Made by a program: the position numbers and the translations under genes. Positions 6,528-15,300 of a stretch of 15,421 nt of DNA are shown here, one piece after another. The stretch lies in contig JAJAYX010000692.1 in the NCBI GenBank assembly GCA_026785985.1, forward strand, positions 1 through 15,421, in the 5' to 3' direction. How positions within the stretch are numbered: position 1 is the first letter of the stretch; every line of letters starts with the position of its first letter. Source of the DNA: Rudanella sp. (GTDB taxonomy: Bacteria > Bacteroidota > Bacteroidia > Cytophagales > Spirosomataceae). The notes beneath the pieces were generated by a model. The model worked only from the letters and a program-made list of their open reading frames with translations, was not told where the DNA came from and made no database searches.

Positions 6528-6776
6528 GTGGTACGACTCATTTTTATGCCCCCGGCCCGCACTGCCCATTCTCAACGGGCCACCCTAACGGCCCTGGCCC
6601 AATCCCTGCAAAAACACCTCGGTAGCCAGGTTCGGGTGCTTCGCATCGACGAAGCCACCCACCCCGAAGTGGTGCAAAGTTTTGGCATTGTTCAAACACC
6701 CGCTTTTGTGCTGGTGCGACAAGGCGTGGAAATCTGGTGGCAGGAAGGTATTCCCGACGAGGCCACCCTCAGATAA
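6528..6776 (+). CDS. Degenerate thioredoxin-fold protein
   Basis: The sequence from LIF onward follows a thioredoxin fold: strand, helix TLTALAQSLQKHLG, VRVLRIDEATHPEVVQSFGI, the cis-proline segment VQTPAFVLVRQG and a final helix DEATLR. Where homologues carry W-C-x-x-C it reads P-A-R-T-A-H, so both redox cysteines are gone. An alternate frame over the same bases reads YAPGPHC, hinting at small indels around the old active site. The frame stops at TAA 6774-6776, but in-frame translation beyond gives VMNRVIE then TAA, a natural helix end, so this stop probably replaced a Glu codon. The open frame reaches back to GTG 6429, but its first 33 codons do not look like the fold; GTG 6528 or ATG 6546 are likelier starts. 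Probably a decaying gene. Confidence 0.55.
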   Translation: MVRLIFMPPARTAHSQRATLTALAQSLQKHLGSQVRVLRIDEATHPEVVQSFGIVQTPAFVLVRQGVEIWWQEGIPDEATLR

Positions 6777-6889
6777 GTGATGAATCGGGTCATTGAATAA
6801 TGCCTTGATTTTCAGATATTTGTTGTCAATGCACTACTTCACCCAGTACGGATGTCGTGTGCCTGACACAGTACTCAACGACTTCTCTT

Positions 6890-9541
6890 ATGAATTATCA
6901 CAGTTTATCCGTTGCCGACGTAGCCCGTTCGCTCGGCACGAACCCCACCGGACTCGACCCGGCCACGGCCCAACAGCGATTGGCTGAATACGGTAAAAAC
7001 CAGATTGAGGATGCCAAAAAGAAAACGGTCTGGCAAATGCTGCTGCATCAATTGGCCGATGTCATGATTTTGGTACTGATTGCAGCCGCCATTATTTCGG
7101 GTGTGGTGGGCGAGTTGAAGTCAACCTACGTTATTCTGGCCATCATTGTCCTCAACACCATCATCGGGTTTGTGCAGGAGTATCGGGCCGAAAAGGCAAT
7201 GGAAGCTCTCAAAAAAATGGCTGCCAATCAGGCACGGGTGCTGCGCAATAAACAGACCATTGACGTGGCCACTGCCGATTTGGTGCCGGGCGATGTCACG
7301 CTGCTCGAAGCCGGGAACGTGATCCCCGCCGATGTTCGGTTTATCGACACCCATGCCCTGAAAGTCGATGAATCGTCGCTGACGGGCGAGTCGGACAATG
7401 TCGAGAAAACCCCCGACACCCTCCCCGAAGGCGATTATTCGCTCGGCGACCGGCTGAATATGGGCTACAAAGGTACGTTCGTGACCAACGGGCGGGCCAC
7501 GGCCTATGTGGTGGCAACGGGTATGGCTACCGAACTGGGCAAGATTGCTACATTGATTCAGACCGAGGAATCCGACACGCCCCTCCAAAAACGGTTAGCC
7601 AGCTTTGGCAAGAGTCTGGCCGCAGCCGCTCTTGGTATTTGTGTCCTCTTTTTTCTGGTCGGCTGGTGGCGGGGCGAACTCTTGTTGAATTTGCTGCTCG
7701 TGTCGATCTCCCTGGCGGTTGCTGCCATTCCCGAGGCCCTGCCCGCCGTGGTCACGGTGGCCCTCGCTCTGGGTGCCAAACGGTTAGTAAAAAGCAACGC
7801 CCTGATCCGTAAACTGCCCGCCGTGGAAACGCTGGGATCTGTTACCTACATTTGCACTGACAAAACGGGGACTCTGACAATCAACAAGATGACGGTGGAG
7901 AAGACGGATAAATCGCCGGATTTTGCCCTGCCTGTTCTGGCCAACGGCGACGCACTGCTAACCGCAATGGCCCTCAACAACGACGTTGCCAAAGACCACG
8001 AAGGCAACTGGCTCGGTGACTCCACGGAGGTGGGTTTGGTGCATTATGCCGCCGACCGCGACTACGAACGAACCGCGCTCGAAACCCGGTTTCCGCGCAT
8101 TGCCGAACTCCCCTTCGACTCCGACCGCAAGTGCATGACCACGCTCCACCAAACCGAGCAGGGTATTTTGTGTATTACCAAAGGAGCTGTGGGGTCGCTC
8201 TTCGATCAACTCGATGCCAGTCAGAAAGCAAGCGTTCCCGACCTGCGGAAGCGCGTCGATGCGATGGCCGAACAGGGTTACCGAACCCTGGGTTATGCCG
8301 GAAAATTGCTGCCCCAACTCCCCAAAACCACCACCCCCGAAACCATCGAAACTGGCCTGCATTTCATTGGCTTTGTGGGCCTGATGGACCCGCCCCGCCA
8401 TGAAGCCCGGCAGGCCGTGGCCGAATGCAAAGCGGCTGGCATTATTACGGTGATGATTACCGGCGATCACAAACTAACCGCCAAAGCTGTGGCCGAATCG
8501 CTGGGAATTATCTCGTCGCCCGATGATCTGGTGCTGACGGGGCCGGAATTGGGTAAGTTAGACGACACCGCTTTCGGGGAAATTGTCGAAAAAGTACGAG
8601 TTTATGCCCGCGTTGATCCAGCACAGAAACTACGAATTATCAGTGCGTTGCAGGCCCGAAGTCAGTTTGTGGCCATGACCGGCGATGGGGTGAACGATGC
8701 CCCGGCTCTGAAAAACGCCGACATTGGCATTGCAATGGGCATCAACGGCACGGAGGTTTCCAAAGAAGCCGCACACATGATTTTGCTCGACGATAATTTT
8801 GCCACCATCGTGAAAGCGGTGAAGCATGGCCGACGCATTTTCGACAACATTCTCAAGTTTATCCGCTACATCATGTCGGGCAATGCGGGAGAGATTTGGG
8901 CCATCTTTCTGGCTCCGTTTTTTGGCTTACCCATCCCATTGCTGGCGATCCATATTTTGTGGATCAATCTGATAACGGATGGATTGCCCGATCTGGCTCT
9001 GGCCTACGAACCCGCCGAGAAAAACTCCATGCAACGCCCGCCAATTGACCCGAAGCAAACCATTTTTGCCGACGGCATGGGCGCATTTATTCTGTGGGTT
9101 GGGTTGCTGATTGGGGCCGTAACCATCGGCATACAGGCATGGGCCATCCGTAGCGGGCTGGCGCATTGGCAAACCATGACGTTCACCGTGCTGTGTTTCA
9201 GCCAGTTGGGCAACGCCATTGCCATTCGGTCGCGCCGGGAGTCGGTGTTTAGTATTGGCCTGCTGGCCAACAAGCCCATGCTGGGGGCCATTGTCCTGAC
9301 TGTTGCCCTGCAACTGATGATTGTTTATACGCCCTTTTTCAACGACCTCTTCAACACCCAGCCACTGACCTGGACAGAGTTAGGCATCACGGTAGGGGTG
9401 TCGAGTCTGGTTTTTTGGGCGGTTGAGATTCAGAAGCTGGTTGCCCGTCGGCACTTATCCGCTTCCAACCCTCAACCCAAACAACCCCTAACACCGACCA
9501 GAGCAGGCATTGCCCCAAATCGGCCCCGGTCAGCGAAATAA
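6890..9541 (+). CDS. Ca2+-transporting P-type ATPase (P2A type)
   Basis: Inner-membrane pump of 883 residues. The actuator loop TGES is at 165-168, the phosphorylated Asp324 in CTDKTGTLT, and the hinge TGDGVND near 597-603. Calcium ligands known from SERCA are present: Glu282 in M4 (PEALP, Ala replacing the usual Gly), Asn665 and Glu668 in M5 (NAGE), and Asn693, Thr696 and Asp697 in M6 (NLITD). It should therefore export Ca2+, although Mn2+ or other cations are possible. I chose ATG 6890 over ATG 6857 because NYHSLSVADVARSLG is the usual N-terminal cytoplasmic region, and the 11 preceding residues are not family-like. The C-terminal tail after ...AVEIQKLVARR (about 30 residues, Pro/Arg-rich) lies antisense to the last helix of the convergent ATPase and is probably not functional sequence. 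Confidence 0.95.
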   Translation: MNYHSLSVADVARSLGTNPTGLDPATAQQRLAEYGKNQIEDAKKKTVWQMLLHQLADVMILVLIAAAIISGVVGELKSTYVILAIIVLNTIIGFVQEYRAEKAMEALKKMAANQARVLRNKQTIDVATADLVPGDVTLLEAGNVIPADVRFIDTHALKVDESSLTGESDNVEKTPDTLPEGDYSLGDRLNMGYKGTFVTNGRATAYVVATGMATELGKIATLIQTEESDTPLQKRLASFGKSLAAAALGICVLFFLVGWWRGELLLNLLLVSISLAVAAIPEALPAVVTVALALGAKRLVKSNALIRKLPAVETLGSVTYICTDKTGTLTINKMTVEKTDKSPDFALPVLANGDALLTAMALNNDVAKDHEGNWLGDSTEVGLVHYAADRDYERTALETRFPRIAELPFDSDRKCMTTLHQTEQGILCITKGAVGSLFDQLDASQKASVPDLRKRVDAMAEQGYRTLGYAGKLLPQLPKTTTPETIETGLHFIGFVGLMDPPRHEARQAVAECKAAGIITVMITGDHKLTAKAVAESLGIISSPDDLVLTGPELGKLDDTAFGEIVEKVRVYARVDPAQKLRIISALQARSQFVAMTGDGVNDAPALKNADIGIAMGINGTEVSKEAAHMILLDDNFATIVKAVKHGRRIFDNILKFIRYIMSGNAGEIWAIFLAPFFGLPIPLLAIHILWINLITDGLPDLALAYEPAEKNSMQRPPIDPKQTIFADGMGAFILWVGLLIGAVTIGIQAWAIRSGLAHWQTMTFTVLCFSQLGNAIAIRSRRESVFSIGLLANKPMLGAIVLTVALQLMIVYTPFFNDLFNTQPLTWTELGITVGVSSLVFWAVEIQKLVARRHLSASNPQPKQPLTPTRAGIAPNRPRSAK

Positions 9542-11924
9542 ATTGGGCAAAAGTGCGGATGGGTGGCACCAGGAGAGTGATACCTAACAGCAAACCTGTT
9601 AGTCCCAGCATGAGCCAGAGCAGGGCGTTGGGTCGGCGGAGGGTGGCCAGCACCGAGTCGCGAGTGGAGCGGCTGACTAAGGTGAGCCATATATTGCTCA
9701 TTACCAACGTGGTAAAGGTCATGGTTCGTACCCGTTCGATGCCGTACCCGGCCTGCATAGCTTGCCAATACACGAACAAAACGGCCAATGCAATCACCAA
9801 TCCCTGCACCACACTCAAGCCCAGTTCGCCTGCCGTGAAAAACGTGTCGGTGAACCGGCGGGGTCGCTCGCGCATCAGATCGCGCTCGGCGGGTTCGTTC
9901 TCGAAGGCGATGGAGCAGGTCGGCCCCATCACCAATTCCAGAAAAATGACGTGAATCGGGCTGAACAGGTTGATGTATTTCCAGCCAAACAGCAGCGGTA
10001 GTGCCACCGTCAGGATAATCGGGATGTGGATGGACACGATATAACCCACCGCTTTTTTGAGGTTTTGGTAGATGCGCCGACCCAGCGCAATGGCATCCAC
10101 CATCCCGCGCAGATCGTCGTTGACTAACACCAGCGAGGCTGCCTGTTTGGCCACTTCGGTTCCGCGCTGACCCATTGCCACGCCAATGTGGGCGGCTTTG
10201 AGTGCGGGGCCATCGTTGACTCCGTCGCCGGTCATAGCCACCACTTCGCCGTTGGTTTTCAAGGCACGGATCACGCGGAGTTTGGCTTCGGGAAACATCC
10301 GGGCAAACACATTCACGGGGCCAACTTCGGTTTGTAAGTCGCTGTCAGTCATAGTCATTACCTGAATACCCGTTAACATACGGTCGGCGTTGGGCAGAGC
10401 CACCTGACGGGCAATGGCGCGGGCGGTTTCGGGAGAGTCGCCGGTAATCATTTTCACGGCAATACCCGCCCGATTGAACTGCTTAACAACAGCCTTTGCA
10501 TTGGCCTTCGGTGGGTTTTCCAGCGCAATCAACCCCTTGAACGACCAGTCGAAATCGTCCTGATTATCTGGATAGGCAATGCTCGTGGGCCAGTCGCTGC
10601 CTGCCACGCCCAACACCCGGTAGCCCTGTTCGGCCAGTTGGGTGGTCTGTTTCAGGATGGTGGCGGCTTCGGATTCGGGTAGTTGGCACGCCCGCACGAT
10701 GCGCTCCACGGCTCCTTTGCCCGCGACCCGCACCGGTCTGGTGTCGGCTGCATACACGTGGGTCATCATGGGGGGTGTTCCGTCGAGTGGATATTCGTAT
10801 TCCATCGGGTGCGTGACTGCGTCGAACTGGGTTTCGTAAGCCAACACGATAGCCTGTTCCATCGGGTCGAAGGGGGTAAGTTCGCTGGCCCAGCGGGCGT
10901 AACGCAGTACGTCTTTTGCCGAAGGAGAAAGTGGTTCGGTTAGGGAGATAATCGTCTGCGTTTTATGGGTATAGAGCCGGGCTAATATCATGCCATCCTG
11001 GGTGATGGTGCCGGTTTTGTCGGTACAAATCACCGTGGCCGAACCAAGACTTTCCACCGTTTGGGGCTGTTTGGTCAGCACGCCGAACTTCACCATGCGG
11101 GCCGCTCCGAGGGCCATGGAACTGCTGAATGCCACCGGAATTTATTCGGGCAACACCGACATAGCAATGGTCAGGCCCAATAACAATGAGGTGGCCCAGT
11201 TGCCCGACTGAGCGAAGTTGATGCCCCACACTAATGCGAAGGCCCCGAAACCAACAAATGCCATACGCTGCACAAAACGGCTGATCTGAAGCTGTAGGGG
11301 CGTTTTCTCGACCTCGATTGTCTGTAATGACCGCCCTAATTTGCCCAACTCGGTTCCATCGCCCACGGCATCGACACGCACATAAGCACTGCCCGACGTG
11401 AGCAACGTACCCGCAAAAAAACGGTCGGTATCGGCAATGGTTTTCGTCACCGGCACCGATTCGCCAGTCAGAATGGCCTCGTCAACAGAGCAGTCGTTGG
11501 CCTGTAGCAACATTCCGTCGGCGGGGACGGTTTGGCCTTCGATAAGCCGAACCACGTCGCCCACCACGAGGTTTTCGACGGGTAAATCGGTCAGGGTGCC
11601 ATCGCGAAGCACCGATATAGTGGGCTGGGTTAGCTGCCGGAGAGCCTGCAACGCCCGGTCGCTGCGCACCGATTGGAAAACGGAAATACCCGCCACAAGG
11701 ATCATGGCCACCCCTAGCACGATGCCTTCCTGCCACTGCCCCAACAGCACGTAGAGCAGACTTGCCACGGCCAGCAGGATAAACATCGGCTCCGAGACAA
11801 CCTCGACAACAAGCCGCCAGCCCGTTTGCGACTCGTTGTCAGCGAGTTGATTAACACCGTATTGCTGCCGGGCCTTATCGGCTTCGGCGGAGGTCAGGCC
11901 GGTCAAGACTGGGGTTGACAGCAT
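9387..11924 (-). pseudogene. P-type cation ATPase with in-frame stop in M4
   Basis: Second cation ATPase, about 844 codons in one continuous frame broken by a single TAA at 11142-11144 (codon 261). Before it are QYGVNQL, VGDVVRLIEGQTVPADG and LTGESVPV, ending ...AMSVLPE. After it the frame resumes IPVAFSSSMALGAARM, CTDKTGTIT (Asp302) and MTGDGVND, through the C-terminal helices. Family members read PEEIP here, so TAA replaces the second Glu, a cation-pathway position. M6 has ELVMGPTCS in place of N-x-x-TD and M5 lacks the N/E pair, so its cation is not predicted to be Ca2+ and remains unknown. GTG 11133-11135 could start the rear part alone, but half a pump should not work. The start is ATG 11924. 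The final 155 bp overlap the convergent Ca2+ ATPase gene. Confidence 0.88.
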
Positions 11925-12015
11925 AGTAGTTGCGGGAATCGGTCACAGAATCTAATAGGAGAACCAAAAGTACTCATATCGGTGATAAGGGCACTGCTTT
12001 TGGGCAAACTCCCGC

Positions 12016-12207
12016 TTAGGGCAGGCTACCCATCCTGGAGCAACCCTCGGCGACGACGGTATTCGTGTCAGCCTCCCGAAGTGCAAAAACGATTTGCGCT
12101 TCGGTGACTTTGGTTTTTTCCATAAGCGATTCATTGCGTTCCGCTGGTGTGGTTATTGAAATACCGAAAAACCGCCTGAACTCTCTACTTTATGGGAGAT
12201 CAGTCAC
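12016..12207 (-). mobile_element. IS3-family remnant (OrfA 5' end and possible end repeat)
   Basis: On the minus strand the ATG at 12121-12123 opens MEKTKVTEAQIVFALREADT, then NTVVAEGCSRMG, which matches the first helices of IS3-family OrfA (usual form ...K-x-x-x-T-E-x-Q-I-V-x-x-L-K-E-A-D...C-x-x-x-G-I-S). After RMG the family sequence is lost and TAA follows at 12016-12018. About 60-85 bp upstream, 12179-12207 read on the minus strand runs TGACTGATCTCCCATAAAGT, resembling an IS3-type terminal repeat beginning TG. The rest of the element is missing, including OrfB and the second end. The left junction is near 12030, about 100 bp from the ATPase start, so the insertion may have displaced that gene's native promoter. 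Confidence 0.6.
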
Positions 12208-12377
12208 TTAGGAGAGGGTCAACAATATGGTTCTAGAAAAAGTCAACTTTTTGGTTCAGAATGAGTGTCTATTTTGTCTAAAAATAAAGCGAAAGGATTC
12301 AAAGGTAACTATTGATTAATTGTGTTACTTGCGGCTTATTTGTTAACTTCAATCAAATACTTTTACCTAATCGCTTT
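12208..12377. other. AT-rich leader of the protease gene
   Basis: No gene recognised. It should hold the promoter for the downstream secreted protease. TACTTTTA at 12358-12365 resembles a Bacteroidota -7 element but lies only 12 bp before the ATG and has no well-spaced TTG, so no promoter is called. Confidence 0.4.
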
Positions 12378-15300
12378 ATGCATTCATCACTACCAACCTT
12401 CAGAGGATTGGCTATGTTATTGCTCTTGATTCTGGCCGGGTTCTCCGTAAACGCCCAGGTTTTCACGCGCAAAATTGACCCCGCTGACCCCGCTACATCA
12501 AAAGTCGCCAGGCTACCCGGCGGCACCCTTCCGGCCACTGAGTTCAGTTCGCTCGATTTGGCCAGTCTGCACGTCGAAGACGCCCTCCGTAAAGAACAGG
12601 GCCGACCCTTACGGATTGCTCAAAAACAGAACGCCAGCCTCAACCTGTTACAGGTCGGCAGAACGGTTGAAGCCGACGGGGAGCGAGTGACTTACTACGA
12701 ACTTCGCGCACCGGGAGCCGTTGCCATCGGGGCCGATTTCGATCAGCTTCAATTAGCCGAAGGTACCCGGATTTTCCTCTACGATGCTGCCCGCACAACC
12801 TTAGTAGGGCCAATTACAAACACGGAAAACACGGACAACAACCATTATCTCTCAGACCGACTGCCGGGCGACCGCCTGATCGTGGAAATTCGCGAGGGGC
12901 CAAAGGCATCAGCCAGCGTGGTGAACCTGTCGGGAATTATCAACGAATATACGCCATACGGGCCAATCAGTGCCACATTCCGGCCAACGGCGACCTGCCA
13001 CAATGACTTGTCGTGTGCGCCGAGTTATCAGTATGAGGCTGATGGGGTTGCCATGATTCTGATGTTCGACGGGGTATCAAGTTTTTTCCTGTGTTCAGGC
13101 TCCATGCTCAACGATACGAGGCAGTCGTTCCGGTCTTATTTTCTGACCGCTTTCCACTGCATGGATTTCAACAGCGACTTGACCATCAACGCCAACGAAT
13201 CAGCCTCGACAGCGAGTTGGTCGTTCTACTTCAAGTATCAGAGTCCCACGTGTTCGCCCACGCAGGACGATAACATCTACGTAACCATCAATGGGGCCAC
13301 GTTTCGGTCGGCCTCGCCCAATACCGATATGACGTTGTTGGAGCTGAACCGGCAAATGCCGTTGAGTCAGTCTATTACGTATAATGGATGGGATCGTCGG
13401 ACAACAAACTACACAGGTGGCCTTTTCGGTATTCACCACCCACGGGGAAGCGTAAAGAAGATTTCATTCACGACCAATACCTTCTATAACGGTTGGAATG
13501 GCACCTTCCCGGATTCGCATTATGAGATGGGTCTGACCAGCGGGTCAATGGAGGGTGGTTCGTCGGGGTCGCCCCTGTTCAACGCCAATCGTCGGGTTAT
13601 CGGGCAGCTTCATGGCGGTTCGGGAACCTGCCCCTCCTCGTCGGTGCGGTCGCTCTACGGTCGTTTCGATCTGTCGTGGTTTGGGAATGGTGCCAACAAC
13701 ACCCGCCTGAGCAACTGGCTCGATGCGTCGGGGACGGGAGCAACCGTAACGAATGCCGCCACGCCAAGCCTGACGGGGCCGGGCAGCTTCACGGGTTCGG
13801 CAACGTACACCATGAATGCCAACAACGCCCTCACTACCTGGACGGTGTTGGGTGGCGAAGGGGTGGTTTCGCCAGTAGTGGGTTCGGGCAACCGCGCCGA
13901 GCTCACCGCACTGAGCAACTCATCGTCGCTAACGATTGTGTTTTCGATCAACGCCGGGCAATCGTACCCTATCACCTACTCGCAGGTAATCAGCGCCGGT
14001 ACGCCAACGGCCAACCGGGCTCCACAGATTCCGGTCGGCGGTATTGAAAACCAGCGCGTTGTGTTAGGGGTTATTTATGATTTTGAACTCCCTCAATTCA
14101 CCGACCCCGACGGCGACCTCCTGAGCTACACCGCTACGGGCTTGCCCACAGGGCTACGATTCTTCAATGACCCAACTGGACCATACATTTTTGGGCAGAC
14201 CTCTACGCCGGGTGTCAGCACGGTTGTGATCACGGCTACTGACCCCGGTGGGTTGGCTGCTTCGGCGGCATTCTCGCTGACGATACTGGAAAACCGACCT
14301 CCAGTGGCCACAACGGCCATCGCGGTGTCGGCCCCATTGGGTATCATGAGTACCTTCGCCTTATTGAGCATCATTTCTGATCCCGATGGTTTCCCGATGT
14401 CCTACACCGTAACGGGTGCATATCCGCCGGGCATGGGTCGTTCAGGTAGCAATATCACAGGCCGACCCACCACCGCCGGGAGCTACACCCTAACCATTAC
14501 GGGGGTTGACAACGGCGGCCTGACAGCAACGACACCGTTTATTATTAACGTGGCTCCGGTAGCCAACCGCGCACCGGTACCCCTTAGTCCAGATCTTTCT
14601 TTCGGCACACTGCGAACCGGCTTAAACTATCGGCTCAATATTGCGGGCATCTTTACCGATCCCGAAGGTAGCACTGTAGCCTATGGCGTGATTGGCCTGC
14701 CTGGCGACTTCACGCTGACCGGTGCGAATTCCCTAACACCGGCTATTTTAGGGGGACGTGTCGATCCCGCCACTATTTCGGTAACCGTTACGGGCACTGA
14801 TCCACAGGGAGCCGTTGGGACAACCCGCCTGACAATGATTTTCACGCGCCCTGCCTCAACCAGTCTGTCGTTACTGTTGCCTACGTACGATTGTAATACA
14901 GGAACGATTATTTTCAATACGGCTGGTGGAAACGGAACGAGTATCACCTACACAGCCGTAGGTGTACAACGAAGCTCGCCAACAGCCTTCTTCGGAACCG
15001 TAGAGCCGGGCTTACGTGCCGACCCAAAACCGATTCTGATTACGGCGACTCAAAGCGGTGTAACGGCAACGTATGTGTTCGACCTGGGGGCATATTGCCG
15101 TAACCTGACGCCCATTCTACCGCCTAACCCGGTACAGCCACCGAGTCCAACTGGTCCGTTGACCATGCAACAGCCAACGTATAATTGCAACACGGGTGTT
15201 ATTCAGTTTAACACGTCGGCTGGTGATGGCTCACCCATTACGTTTTCAGCTGTGGGTGTACAATTGCCCTCGCCCACGAGCACAACCGGCACCGTGGAGC

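Noticed and set aside
7121..7588. Reverse 155-codon open frame inside the Ca2+ ATPase
   Set aside because: GC-rich antisense shadow; the forward frame carries the complete ATPase signature over the same bases.
6774..11144. Reassignment or programmed read-through of TAA as glutamate
   Set aside because: TAA correctly terminates several intact genes in the same window, and neither site shows a recoding structure that I could identify. Nonsense mutation or sequence error is simpler.
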